From Microbacterium hydrocarbonoxydans (GTDB lineage Bacteria > Actinomycetota > Actinomycetes > Actinomycetales > Microbacteriaceae), in NCBI RefSeq assembly GCF_023715885.1, contig NZ_JAMBOY010000001.1, positions 62,001 to 126,000 on the forward strand: 64,000 nucleotides of DNA, given 5' to 3'. Shown here piece by piece: positions 35,957-47,043 of the stretch. The notes under the pieces are model-generated. The model saw only the letters and a program-made list of their open reading frames with translations. It made no database searches and was not told the origin of the DNA. Position numbers and translations under genes: made by a program. Positions within the stretch are counted from its first letter, which is position 1. Each line of letters opens with the position of its first letter.

Positions 35957-36700
35957 TCAGCGGATGGCGCCCATGCGGCGCATCAGCTCGTTCGGGTTGT
36001 GGGCGATCTTGCGCAGCTGCTCGATCGCGGGAAAACCCTCGTACTTGTTCTCTCGCTCGCGGGCCGACATCGCCATCACGTTGTTCAGCGCTCGCACGAT
36101 CTCCTTCTCGATCACACCGTCATTGGTGTTCCTGACCCAGCGCTCGTCGAGCTTCACCGCGGTGATCGTGTCGCCCTCGCGCGTGACGGTGATGGTCCTG
36201 GCGGAATTCACACCGTCGCGAGGCTCACGAGCACGCTGCGCGCGGTGTGCGAGGAAGTCCGCCTGCTCGGCGTCGGCGGCCGCATACATCTCGCGCAGCC
36301 GCTCGCGTCCTTCGATGCCCCAGGTCGAGCTCGGGTCGCCCAGCTCCACCGGCTCCGGCGCCGCCACCGGCGATGCGCCCTCGTGGTCGGTCGTCTCGGA
36401 GTACGCCTTCAGCCACTGCGCGGCGCGCTGCTCGATGGCGGACTGGTAGCACGCGCTCACGGCGAGACCGAGCGACTCCTCACCGATGGTGTCGCGCCAG
36501 TCCTCGTCGAGGGCGAGCGACTGCACGGCGCCGTTGGCGGCGAGGGTGAGCTCGACTGCGCCCTCCTCGTCCTTCACGCTGATGGGCGCCAGCTGCTCCG
36601 ACGCGTAGGCGAGCGCACGCAGTTCGCGCTGCAGCTCCCCTGCCGTCTGCTGCAGCTCTGCCATCAGACGGTTCGCGTCCGCCATATCCAAGCTGACCAT
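35957..36700 (-). CDS. Tandem YbaB/EbfC-like protein (EspL-type)
   Basis: In this 247-residue protein a helical N-terminus (LMAELQQTAGELQRELRAL) precedes a YbaB/EbfC-type strand unit (VELTLAANGAVQSLALDEDW). A second similar unit appears near residue 170 (ITVTREGDTITAVKLDERW), then a helix with ALNNVMAMSARE. Such folds are known for nucleoid proteins and for the ESX-1 protein EspL, so a cytoplasmic T7SS chaperone or regulator role is more likely here. ATG follows GAAGAGGGAG. An operator candidate lies 61 bases upstream, so this may be the first gene of the group running down to 31893. Confidence 0.72.
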   Translation of the reverse strand: MVSLDMADANRLMAELQQTAGELQRELRALAYASEQLAPISVKDEEGAVELTLAANGAVQSLALDEDWRDTIGEESLGLAVSACYQSAIEQRAAQWLKAYSETTDHEGASPVAAPEPVELGDPSSTWGIEGRERLREMYAAADAEQADFLAHRAQRAREPRDGVNSARTITVTREGDTITAVKLDERWVRNTNDGVIEKEIVRALNNVMAMSARERENKYEGFPAIEQLRKIAHNPNELMRRMGAIR

Positions 36701-36760
36701 GGGCTCCCTCTTCCGTAGACCGTTGACGCAATCCTACGAAGTGCCGTCCGAGGGCCATAG

Positions 36761-36776
36761 GGGGAGAAGTGCCCAT
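36761..36776. promoter_or_regulatory. Palindromic operator candidate (site 3)
   Basis: GGGGGA-GAAG-TGCCCA has the same four-base spacing as sites 1, 2 and 4. It lies 61 bases upstream of the YbaB-like gene, almost the same distance as site 2 from its gene. Two of six arm positions break the symmetry. Confidence 0.45.
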
Positions 36777-36784
36777 CCGTCCCG

Positions 36785-38062
36785 TCAGGCGCGCAGGCGC
36801 CGCGTCCGCCCGCGCGCCAGGAGCAGCACGACGACGGAGATCGTCGCGGCCGCGCCGAATCCCCACCCGACGATCTCCCTCGCCGGGCCGAGCGGGTCGG
36901 CACCGGGTTCGACGGAGACCGTTCTGGGTTCCTCCGGCTTCGGTTCCGGCGCCGCGAACGCCGGCGACGGAGGGCCGGGAAGCGTTCCGTCGTCGACGAG
37001 CGCGAGCGCCTCGGCGGGGCGCACCTCGCCCCACCCGACGGTGTCGGACGCTTCCGACGGAGCGACCCGCATCGCCGACTGCGTGAGGCGGAACGCCCAC
37101 TGGTCGGGCGTCTCGTCGGGGTAGCGCGCTGCGACGAGCGCCGCGGCACCCGAGACGACTGCGGTCGCGTAGCTCGACGACGCGGAGTCGCCGTTGAAGA
37201 CGCAGTCGCCGCCGGAGATGTACGCCGACGGCATGGACTGGCCGGGCGCCGCGATGTCGACGTGCGCTCCGGCATACGACGAGTCAGCGCTCCAGCTGCC
37301 GTCCTTCAGCACCGCTGCGACCGCGAGCGCACCCGCCAGCTCGCCCGGGTAGAAGTTCACGGGGTCCGGGAGGTTGGAATCGGCGGTGTTGCGGTTGCCC
37401 GCACTCGCGATCACCAGCGAGCCGCGCGCATGCGCGTAATTCACGGCATCCGCGTAGAGATCGACGGATCCGTCGTCCGACAGCGAGACGTTGATGATCT
37501 GGGCGCCGTTGTCGGCGGCGAACCGGATGCCGGCCGCGACCGACTGCGCGCTCGGGCCGACGACGTCCCTCGAGGACTGTCCATCCTCCGGCGCTGACTC
37601 GAAGGCGCGCACCGGCATGATCTTCGCGGCCGGTGCGATCCCGACGACGCCGGATCCGTCGACCATCCGCGCTGCGATGATGCCGGCCACCGCGGTTCCG
37701 TGACCGAAGAGATCGTCGTCGGGTCGCGCGGATCCGTCGCCGAACGTGCTGCCGCCCGACACCAGCGCGTCGGCGAAGTGCACGTTGTCCGCGTCGATGC
37801 CCGAGTCCACGACGGCGACGGTCACGCCCTGCCCCCGGCTGAACTCCCAGGCCGCCTCGAGGCCGAGCCGCTCGACGAGATAGCTCGACGACGACACGAA
37901 CGCCCTGTCGTCCGGGGTGCACTGCTGGCGCGCATCCACGACAGGACTCGACGCCGACGCTCCACCTTCCGCGGCAGCGGAGGGTACGGCGAGACCCGCA
38001 GCGCCCAGCAGCGCGGCGCTCCCGAGAGCGGCCGCGACCGTGCGCGCGATGCGCATCCGCAT
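36785..38062 (-). CDS. mycP: Mycosin-type subtilisin protease of the T7SS
   Basis: The 425-residue protein has a signal peptide (residues 1-31, ending SAAAEG). The catalytic aspartate is in VAVVDSGID near 88, the histidine in FGHGTAVAGIIA near 120 and the oxyanion asparagine in SAGNRN. The serine lies in ASSSYATAVVSG near 295; compared with the usual GTSMAxP the glycine, threonine and proline are changed but the serine aligns. A C-terminal helix (about 395-418) and an Arg-rich tail anchor it with the protease outside. Mycosins stabilise the ESX membrane complex. The ATG shares a base with the eccB stop (TGATG), and GGGGGAGGA precedes it. Confidence 0.9.
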   Translation of the reverse strand: MRMRIARTVAAALGSAALLGAAGLAVPSAAAEGGASASSPVVDARQQCTPDDRAFVSSSSYLVERLGLEAAWEFSRGQGVTVAVVDSGIDADNVHFADALVSGGSTFGDGSARPDDDLFGHGTAVAGIIAARMVDGSGVVGIAPAAKIMPVRAFESAPEDGQSSRDVVGPSAQSVAAGIRFAADNGAQIINVSLSDDGSVDLYADAVNYAHARGSLVIASAGNRNTADSNLPDPVNFYPGELAGALAVAAVLKDGSWSADSSYAGAHVDIAAPGQSMPSAYISGGDCVFNGDSASSSYATAVVSGAAALVAARYPDETPDQWAFRLTQSAMRVAPSEASDTVGWGEVRPAEALALVDDGTLPGPPSPAFAAPEPKPEEPRTVSVEPGADPLGPAREIVGWGFGAAATISVVVLLLARGRTRRLRA

Positions 38063-39381
38063 CAGTCCTCCCCCTGCCCCGATGCGGTGGTGCGGGCGAT
38101 CGAACGACTGAGGGTCGGACCCTGCTCGAGCAGCTGCGTCCAGGTGGCAGGAACGGTCACCGACTGCTCGGTGGTGTACCCGAGCAGCGCGAGGTCATCG
38201 GCGGACTCCACCGGGAAGTAGACCCCCGCCTCGGAGACGAAGCCGTAGGTGGAGCCCTGACCGGTCGACCGCGACGTGATCGACGCCCCGGCACCGGGAG
38301 TGACCCGCGTCCCCGGTTCCAGGTCGTCCGGAGCGGCTGCCACCGAGACCACGGGTCCGTCGGCGGTGGGCGTCATCTGCAGGCAGGCTGCGGCCGGATC
38401 CGTCGAGCCGGTCGGCACGTTCTCCGGCCAGTCAGCGGGGATGGCCTCCGAGTTGACGTCGACCAGATCGGTCGCCTCGGCCACGGTCATGACGACGGGA
38501 TCCACGCCGACGTACGCCGTGAACAGCTGGCGCGCGAAAGGCGTGGCCGGCACGAGCCGTCCGTCTCCGTCCACGACGTACTCCGCCACGACGTTCCCGT
38601 CGGACTGCGTCTGCACGACCTGGCCGATCCGGAGGCCGGCGGTGTCGGCATCCTCCCCCAGTTCGCCGCCCAGGTCGACCGCCAGGGGCGAGCCGGGCGA
38701 GACGAGGTTCAGCCACAGCCCCGAGACCGTCGGGACCGACTCCACGTCGTCGATCCCGAGGAAGACGCTGGCCACGACCGCGACGTTGTCGTCGCCGACC
38801 GCGTACCGCCGATCGCCCTGGACGAACCAGTACCGATCGCTGTCGTCGCGCACGAGAGCGCCCTGGTCGGCAGCCCCGATCTCGTCGTCCAGCAGACGGG
38901 TCGAGATCTCGAGAGGGTTCTCGGCGACCACGCAGCTGAGCCAGGGGTCCTCGTACTGGCGATCGGGAGACGGAAGGTAGTCGGGCGCCCCGTCGATGCC
39001 GACCGGCGAGGGATCACGGCTGATGCCGTCGAGCTTGCTCGCAGGTACCGAGGTGATCTTGACCGAGCCGACCAGCAGCCGGGCGCTGGCGAGGTTCTTG
39101 ACCGGGTACAGCGTGCCGTCGAGGGCCACGTAGCGCGATCCCTCTCCCTGAACGACGATGATCGCGCCGTCGCGCCAGTCCTTCGGCAGGCTCCCGGTGA
39201 ACGTGCCGATCAGCAGCGAGACGATGACGGTCAGCACGCCCAGCGCAACGCTCACCACTACGCCTCGCAGCGGCTTTCCCGGAGGCAGTTCGCGTCCACC
39301 GGGGGCGCCGCTGACGAAGGCGCGCTGAAGGCGGCGGCGATTGAAGGCCTGCGCCTGCAGGAGCTCGGATTTGGACGCCAT
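38062..39381 (-). CDS. eccB: Type VII secretion protein EccB
   Basis: The 439-residue protein has the EccB-type cytoplasmic start KSELLQAQAFNRRRLQRAFV, a membrane helix at about residues 40-64 (VVSVALGVLTVIVSLLIGTF), and a long extracellular part with the family motifs IIVVQGEGSRYVALDGTLYPVKN, DGISRDPSP and two early and late cysteines (SCVV, AACLQM) likely to form a disulfide. EccB is a core subunit of the ESX membrane complex. It lies three bases after the eccD stop and overlaps mycP by one base, giving an eccD-eccB-mycP operon. Confidence 0.93.
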   Translation of the reverse strand: MASKSELLQAQAFNRRRLQRAFVSGAPGGRELPPGKPLRGVVVSVALGVLTVIVSLLIGTFTGSLPKDWRDGAIIVVQGEGSRYVALDGTLYPVKNLASARLLVGSVKITSVPASKLDGISRDPSPVGIDGAPDYLPSPDRQYEDPWLSCVVAENPLEISTRLLDDEIGAADQGALVRDDSDRYWFVQGDRRYAVGDDNVAVVASVFLGIDDVESVPTVSGLWLNLVSPGSPLAVDLGGELGEDADTAGLRIGQVVQTQSDGNVVAEYVVDGDGRLVPATPFARQLFTAYVGVDPVVMTVAEATDLVDVNSEAIPADWPENVPTGSTDPAAACLQMTPTADGPVVSVAAAPDDLEPGTRVTPGAGASITSRSTGQGSTYGFVSEAGVYFPVESADDLALLGYTTEQSVTVPATWTQLLEQGPTLSRSIARTTASGQGED

Positions 39382-39384
39382 GGA

Positions 39385-40737
39385 TCAGAACCAGCCGCCC
39401 GCGATGATGGCCAGGGGCAGCAGCAGAGCGATCGTCGCCCACTCGGCGAAGTCGGCGAGACGCGTGAGGCCCAGTCTCGTCCGCGGGTTCAACAGCACCA
39501 CGACGATGATGCAGACGGCTGCGGCGGCGAGGCCGATCACCAGACCCGCGATCCAATCGGGGTGGGTGAGGATGGCGGTGACGACGCCCAGGGCGACGCC
39601 GGAGAGCACGCCGGCGGCGACCGCCACGATGTCATAGCGGGAGTACACCTGACGGGTTCCGAGGAACATGCCGAGGTACGCGACCGTGCACAGCAGCAGA
39701 CCCCAGAAGCCGGAGGCCACCACCGGCACCGTCGCGACCAGGACGATCACGCAGAGCGAGATGCGCAGCGACACCTGATAGCGGTGAGCGCGGCTGTAGA
39801 GCTTCGCGACCTCCTCCGGGGAGATGTGGGAGGGCGCGTCGTACACCTCGGACTCCTCGCGCGCGGAGACGACGCGCAGAGGCACGGATGCGAGCGCCAC
39901 CCACGGCGCACCGAGTCCGGCGATGCCGGCGATCGCCATGGCGGCCGCGAGCGTTCCCGCGACCGGAGCATCGATGAGGGCGACGATGGCCCCGATCACC
40001 AAAAGGGCTCCGCCGACGGCGATCGGGATGACACCGTACTCGCGCAGTGCCCGCAGGGCGAGGAGGGAGACCACTCCGAACACGAGCGTGGCCGCGCCGC
40101 CGATGACCAGAGGCAGACCCCATGCCGGCCCGCCGGGGAGGAACGTGTACCCGGCGACGCCGGCGTACACCGACGACACGAGCGCCAGAGCCATGGTCGC
40201 CTGCGAAGGAGCACCGGTGCGGGCCATCACGAGTGCGCAGATCAGAAGCACCACCGCTGCCGCGCCCGTACCCGCGGCGGTGACGATCGTCCCGCTGCCG
40301 ACCCAGGCCCACACGGCCGGGACGATCGCGAGCAGCAGCAGCACGGCGGCCACCACCGTCGCCGTCGTGACCGAGCTCTGCGTCGACCACCTAGGTGCGT
40401 TCGTCTCGACCGCGTCGGCGACCGCTTCGACCAGATCGTCGTAGCGCTTGGCCAGCGCCGCGGAAGCGCCCTGCTCCAGCACGAGGAAGTCGCCGTCCTG
40501 CACCCCTTGCGCAGCGAGGGTGCGATCACCGTCGAGGGGCGTGCCGTCGGCGTGGACGAGGCGGAAGCCGGAGGACGCGGAGTGGCTGTCGAGCATCCGC
40601 AGGCGGCGTGTGAGCGACGGGAGCACCTCGGCGACCGGCACACCTCCGGGGACGCCGACGTCGATCCGCTCCGACTCCCACTGCACCGAGAGGCGTATCA
40701 GTTGCGATGATGCGACGGCTGTCGTCTGAGGCGACAT
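39385..40737 (-). CDS. eccD: Type VII secretion protein EccD (second paralogue)
   Basis: The 450-residue protein has an N-terminal ubiquitin-like domain (residues 10-90, RLSVQWESERIDVGVPGGV to LVLEQGAS) followed by eleven membrane helices and a cytoplasmic loop near 285-320 (VVSAREESEVYDAPSHISPEE). It is the canonical operon partner of EccB and mycosin here. It differs strongly from the EccD-like protein at 27159, which is next to eccC. The start at 40737 lies 79 bases downstream of the FHA-like gene, so transcription may continue from the fibronectin/kinase cluster. Confidence 0.9.
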   Translation of the reverse strand: MSPQTTAVASSQLIRLSVQWESERIDVGVPGGVPVAEVLPSLTRRLRMLDSHSASSGFRLVHADGTPLDGDRTLAAQGVQDGDFLVLEQGASAALAKRYDDLVEAVADAVETNAPRWSTQSSVTTATVVAAVLLLLAIVPAVWAWVGSGTIVTAAGTGAAAVVLLICALVMARTGAPSQATMALALVSSVYAGVAGYTFLPGGPAWGLPLVIGGAATLVFGVVSLLALRALREYGVIPIAVGGALLVIGAIVALIDAPVAGTLAAAMAIAGIAGLGAPWVALASVPLRVVSAREESEVYDAPSHISPEEVAKLYSRAHRYQVSLRISLCVIVLVATVPVVASGFWGLLLCTVAYLGMFLGTRQVYSRYDIVAVAAGVLSGVALGVVTAILTHPDWIAGLVIGLAAAAVCIIVVVLLNPRTRLGLTRLADFAEWATIALLLPLAIIAGGWF

Positions 40738-40816
40738 GGAACCCCCTGCTTTCGATGAATACGCGCGTTCACACTATCGCGCGGGCCACCGGATCTCGGT
40801 GCCGCGCAGCGGGGCG

Positions 40817-41566
40817 CTACACCTCGTCGTCGTCTTCCGCATCCCCCTGCGGCGCGTCGAGCAGGGCGAGGTCGTCCTTCGTCACCAGGCGGCTCGACAC
40901 GGCGTACTCGACCAGGCGCGCCTTGCGATTGACGGCGTTCCGCCCCTGCCCTCCGCGCATGCCCTGCACCCCGATGCGGTCGAACTTCTCGCACACGTTG
41001 TCGAGCTTGCGGTTGAAGCGCGTGCTCGTCCACCCGAGTCGCGCAGCGGCCTCGGACGAACTGGGAATCTCACTGATGCCGGCGCCCTCGCGCCGGAGGG
41101 CCGGCTCGGCGAGCGCGAGGATGAGGAGCTTCTGCCGCGAGGTCAGCGGCACGTGCCCGATCGTCGACTGCCCACCGTCCGCACCGCCTGTCGAATCGAT
41201 GCGGAGGGCAGGGCCCTGCGAGTGGATCGTGAACTCGTACGTCGTCGGCCCCGCGGTGAACACCACGGTGGTCATCTCGAAGACGAGCGGCAGCCGCGCG
41301 CCCGGCGCCAGCCAGGCGTTGACGCCGCCGGTGGAGTCGGTCACCGTCGCCGTCAGCCGCGCCCCGATGTTCGAGAGCCACCACAGCCCGTCGATGCGCG
41401 AGATCTCGAGGAAGTGCCGGTGGAGGAAGAGGTTGTCGTCGTCCAGCTCCAGATCGCCCTGACGCCCGACATAGAACGGCTCGTCCGGTTTCGGCGTGAA
41501 GTACTCTCCTGCGAACTCGACCGTGATGTCCATCGATCCCACTTCCCCCCTGATCGGATCGCTCAT
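40817..41566 (-). CDS. FHA-like plus winged-helix protein, copy B
   Basis: In this 249-residue protein a short leader is followed by an FHA-like domain (FYVGRQGDLELDDDNLF, HRHFLEI, LWWLSNIGARLTATV) and a C-terminal helical domain (LTSRQKLLILALAEPAL, AARLGWTSTRFNRKLDN, ARLVEYAVSSRLVTKDDL). It is a paralogue of 32677-33435 over its whole length. ATG at 41566 overlaps the kinase stop as ATGA. Placed directly after the kinase, it may be a target or reader of phosphorylation; DNA binding by the C-terminal part is a guess from its shape. Confidence 0.72.
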   Translation of the reverse strand: MSDPIRGEVGSMDITVEFAGEYFTPKPDEPFYVGRQGDLELDDDNLFLHRHFLEISRIDGLWWLSNIGARLTATVTDSTGGVNAWLAPGARLPLVFEMTTVVFTAGPTTYEFTIHSQGPALRIDSTGGADGGQSTIGHVPLTSRQKLLILALAEPALRREGAGISEIPSSSEAAARLGWTSTRFNRKLDNVCEKFDRIGVQGMRGGQGRNAVNRKARLVEYAVSSRLVTKDDLALLDAPQGDAEDDDEV

Positions 41567-43190
41567 TCGACGCACCCTCGCACCGGCTCCGAGGCCCGAC
41601 CGTCGTCGCGACGCAGCATCACGTCGATGCAGACCGCGCCCGGATCGGCGGCGAACTGCGCGCTGGTCTGATCGGTCTGCTGCGGATCCACCTCTCCCGA
41701 CACCTTGACCACGTTCCAGATGTAGGAGTCGCCCTCGAGAGGATCCGCGTTGGTCCAGGTGAACGAGACCTGATCGCCGTTCCGCGTGCCTGTGAGATCG
41801 CCGACCTTCGGCACGACGTCCGACAGGACGTCCTGCGGGCTCGGGGTGTCCGTCGTCTCCGGCGTCGTCTCGACGCCGGAGACGAACAGGTTCAGGAGCA
41901 CGATCCCCCCGACCACCACGACCGCGGCCGCGGCGGAGAGGACGATCCACAGACCACGGCGACTGCGCGGCTTCCCCGGCGTCTCGACGGGGGATGCCAC
42001 GCCCGGCGCGAAGGCGGGTGCCGGCGACGGGGCGGATGCGGGGGCGTCGGGCGTCACCACCCGGGGCCCTCGCACGATCGTCCGGTCGTCGTCGGCTCCC
42101 GGATCGGGAGCGGATGCCGGCGAGGAGGGAACGCGGATCTGAGTCTGCTCGACTGACGAGGGCGGCGGGGAATCGAAGCGCGGCACGTCGGGGACGGGAA
42201 CGGCTGGACCCTTGCGCTCGGTCGTCGCCGACGGACGGGTGAACGCCGCGACATCCGGATCGATGCTGACGATCTCGCGGACCCTCGTCAGGCCGTCGCC
42301 GTCGTCGTCGAGCTCTTCCGCCGGGGCGTGGTCGTCGACGATGTCGATGGGTGTCACCGAGTGCGACAGCTCGATCTGCACCTTCTGCAGCGCGCGTGCG
42401 AACGCGACCGCACTCGGGAAGCGGTCGTCGGGGTTCTTGGCCATCGCCCGCTCGAGCAGCCGCTGCAGGCTCTCCGGGGAGTCGGGTCGACCGAGCGGCG
42501 GCAGCGCCGCGCGCTCGATGCGCTCGATGAGATCCGCACTCGAGTTGCGTTGGCCGGCCCGCTCGAACGGCGAGCGTCCGGCGAGCAGCGTGTACAGCGT
42601 CGCTCCGAGGGCCCACACATCCGTCCGCGGGCCGCTGCGCGGTGGGTCGGCGAACGACTCCGGCGGCGACCACGGGACCGACATACCGCTGGCCTCGCTG
42701 GTCGCGCCCGTGGTCGAGGCGATGCCGAAGTCGGTGAGAGCCGGCCGGTTGTATTCGGTGACGAGGATGTTCGCGGGCTTGATGTCGCGATGCAGGACAC
42801 CCGCGCGATGCGCGGTCTCCACGGCTCCGGCGACCTGGATGCCGACGCGCAGCGCCTCGGCGACCGAGAACTGCTCCTTGCGCGTGCGCACCTGCAGATT
42901 CGGCCTCGGGCAGTACTCCATGACGAGGTACGGACGCCCGTCGCCCGCGACCCCCGCCTGATAGATGGTGACGATCGCGGGATGGGTCGAGAGCATGGCC
43001 ATGACGTTCGCCTCGTCGGCGAACTCCTGAGCCGCGTTGCTCGACAGCCGGTCGGCGAGCAGGACCTTCACCGCGACGCGACGCCGAGGCATCTGCTGCT
43101 CGTAGAGGAACACGTCGGCGAAGCCGCCGGTCCCGAGGGGCTCGACGTAGGTGAACCCCGGCAGCTGAGGAGGCGGCGAAGGTCGACGAC

Positions 43191-43194
<4 letters not shown>
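41563..43194 (-). CDS. Transmembrane Ser/Thr protein kinase with extracellular beta domain
   Basis: The 543-residue protein has a kinase domain at about residues 14-285: glycine loop LGTGGFADV, lysine in VAVKVLLAD, catalytic [10 protein letters not shown] near 135, DFG near 155 and PWSPPESF in the activation segment. All key residues are present. A disordered Pro/Ala/Thr linker (about 290-410), one membrane helix (about 414-440) and an outside fibronectin-like domain ([17 protein letters not shown]) follow. There are no PASTA repeats, unlike PknB-type sensors. GTG overlaps the FHA gene stop. With PP2C and three FHA proteins in the same gene chain it forms a complete phospho-signalling set. 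Confidence 0.92.
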
Positions 43195-44656
<1,462 letters not shown>

Positions 44657-44657
<1 letters not shown>

Positions 44658-45463
44658 CAGCGAACCCCTCCTGCTGTCTCGCGTGGGCGAGTGTCCATGT
44701 CGATATCGGTCTCGAGCAGAGTGCCGGGGCGCGACGCCACCGATACCGCATCCGCGATGACGACCGTGATGTTGTCGCGCCCGCCGGCCTGGAGCGCCTC
44801 GGCGACGAGGGCCTCGGCGGCCTCTTGAGGATCGCTCGTCGTCAAGAGGATCTCTCGGATCCGCCAGTCGGACAGCTCGGAGGTCAGTCCGTCCGAGCAC
44901 ACGACGATGCGGTCGCCGAGCTCTGCGGGGAACAGCCAATAGTCGGCGTCCCCGGTGCTGCTCGCGCCGATCGCCCTGGTGATGATGTTGCGCCGTCGAT
45001 CGGTCGACGCGTCCTCGGGGGTGAGCTCCCCCGCCTCGATGAGCTCCTGCACGACAGAGTGGTCGACTGTGATCTGCTCGAGTTCGGCGTCGGCGAACCG
45101 GTAGGTGCGCGAGTCGCCGATGTTCACCGCGAGCCAGTACCCCATGCCGTCGACCGAGGCGATCACGACACCGCTCAGCGTGGTTCCCGCACGACCGTTG
45201 CCAGACGTCGACAGGTGCTCGACACCCTCGCGTGCTCGCTCCAGCGCGAAGCGGACGTCGTCCAACGCGAGCGAGGTGCGGCCGATGAACAGCGCGAACT
45301 CGTCGATGACGGTGGCGCTCGCGCGTTCGCCGGCCTCGTGGCCGCCCATGCCGTCGGCGACGACGAACACCGGCGAGCTCGCGAGGTAGGAGTCTTCGTT
45401 CAGGGCCCGACGCAGCCCGGGATGCGTCGCGGAACCGGTGTGGACGACAAGACCCGGCCTCAT
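44657..45463 (-). CDS. PP2C-type protein phosphatase
   Basis: The 268-residue cytoplasmic enzyme carries the metal-binding motifs of the PPM/PP2C family: [47 protein letters not shown] and [10 protein letters not shown], all intact. It should reverse threonine phosphorylation by the kinase encoded two genes downstream. ATG at 45463 overlaps the RDD-FHA stop as ATGA and its own stop overlaps the FHA gene as TGATG. No membrane helix is present. Confidence 0.93.
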
Positions 45464-47043
45464 GCGTATCCGCCCACGGTGACGATGCGGTCGCCGATCT
45501 CGATCGCGTCGCCGAGTCGCACCGGAACCCGCTGGCCCGCCGGGCACGCGAACCGCTGCCCGTCGCGCACGATCGTCATGCCGTTCGTGGAGTGACGGTC
45601 GAGCACCCAGCCGCCGGACGCTTCGGATGCCGCCTCGAAATGCGTCTTCGACAGCGAGAGCGTCTCATCGCGCACCGGAACGAGGACCGCACCGTCCTCG
45701 GGGGCGGGATTGCGGCCGAAGATCGTGCGGCGGGAGACGGGGACCCTGGTGCCGTCGTCCCACGTGAAGATCAGGCGGTGGCCGGGCACGCTGATGCGGG
45801 TCTGCTCGAGCTCGGCCTCCTCGTCGTAGTCGGCGTCGAACGCGGGTGTCGTCGTGGGCTGGCGGGCGTCCGGCCCGGGCCCGGCGGATGTGGAAGCGGC
45901 GGACGAGGGCGCCTCCGGTGCAGACGCGGCGGGCGGAGGCACCGCCGGAGCCGAGACGGGCAGCGCGGGAACGGGCGGCATCGCGGGAACCGGCGGGATC
46001 GACGATGCGAGCGGATCCGCCGGCGCAGAGGGCGTGACGGGGTCAGGCGCGATGGGACCGGATGCGGAGGTGTCGGACGCGGCGGGCTCGGGAGCGCTCG
46101 GGCGCTGGACGATGGTCTCGTCGAGTCCGGGGTCGAGATCGGAGACCGGTTCCGGCGCGGGACTCGGCGGCGTCGGATCGACCCTGGAGGGCGGACCGGG
46201 CTGGGTGACCCCGGGGACGAAGGCGATCAGCGATGACTCCCCGGCCTCGGGCACGGGGGGCTCGAACGGCACCGGCGGCCGGGGCGGCGCCGCGGGAGTG
46301 CCGAACGCGGTCGGAGCAGCAGACGCCGCCGGAGCAGCAGGCGCCGGGGCGGGCGCCGCCGGGGCAGCGGGCGCCGGAGCGGGCGCCGACTCCCCGGGCA
46401 CCGTGAATGCACTCCGCGCGGGCGCGGGGAACGGTTCCGGCGCGGAAGGCGCGGGCGGCGGGGTGAAGCCGCCCGAGGCCTGCGCTGCGGGCAGACCGGG
46501 GATCGCGGGCGCGATCCCGCCGGCGGAACCGTGGAGGGCACCGCCGGCGATCGTGACCTCCGGATCCGTCGTCGTGGGAACGGACGCGGGCGATACCCGG
46601 GCGTCGAGGATGAGCGCGTTCGCGACCTTGTCGTGCCAGCCCTGGAAGCGCCCTGATCCGTCGAACAGCGGCGTGAAGTATCCGACGACGATCCCCGCGG
46701 CCAGACCGAAGATCACGTTGCGCAACAGCGCTCGGCCGAACCCGAGGTTCGAGCCGTCGACCGCCGACACGAGGCGCAGACCCTGAGCCCGCATCCCGAT
46801 CGATCCCTTGCCCGCCTGCATCAGCGTGTAGACGACGAACCAGCCGAGCAACAGGAGCGATACGATCGGGCCGCCGATGAGGAGGGTGGTGAGTCCGGCC
46901 TCGATGCCGCCCGAAAGGCTGACGGCTGCGATGAGCACACCGTAGAGGACCACGGCGATACCGGCGGCGATGGCCGCATCGATGAGGTAGCCGATCGCGC
47001 GGCGGTTGATCGGCGCGATCGGCGCGAACGCGGGCTGCGTCAT
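45460..47043 (-). CDS. RDD membrane domain protein with C-terminal FHA domain
   Basis: In this 527-residue protein, residues 10-150 form an RDD domain with three to four membrane helices ([36 protein letters not shown]). Residues 155-410 are a disordered Ala/Pro linker, and 430-527 an FHA domain ([32 protein letters not shown]). It recalls the RDD/double-FHA protein at 28493, so this gene type is present in both modules. It is coupled to the transglutaminase gene upstream and the phosphatase gene downstream by ATGA overlaps. Confidence 0.88.
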   Translation of the reverse strand: MTQPAFAPIAPINRRAIGYLIDAAIAAGIAVVLYGVLIAAVSLSGGIEAGLTTLLIGGPIVSLLLLGWFVVYTLMQAGKGSIGMRAQGLRLVSAVDGSNLGFGRALLRNVIFGLAAGIVVGYFTPLFDGSGRFQGWHDKVANALILDARVSPASVPTTTDPEVTIAGGALHGSAGGIAPAIPGLPAAQASGGFTPPPAPSAPEPFPAPARSAFTVPGESAPAPAPAAPAAPAPAPAAPAASAAPTAFGTPAAPPRPPVPFEPPVPEAGESSLIAFVPGVTQPGPPSRVDPTPPSPAPEPVSDLDPGLDETIVQRPSAPEPAASDTSASGPIAPDPVTPSAPADPLASSIPPVPAMPPVPALPVSAPAVPPPAASAPEAPSSAASTSAGPGPDARQPTTTPAFDADYDEEAELEQTRISVPGHRLIFTWDDGTRVPVSRRTIFGRNPAPEDGAVLVPVRDETLSLSKTHFEAASEASGGWVLDRHSTNGMTIVRDGQRFACPAGQRVPVRLGDAIEIGDRIVTVGGYA

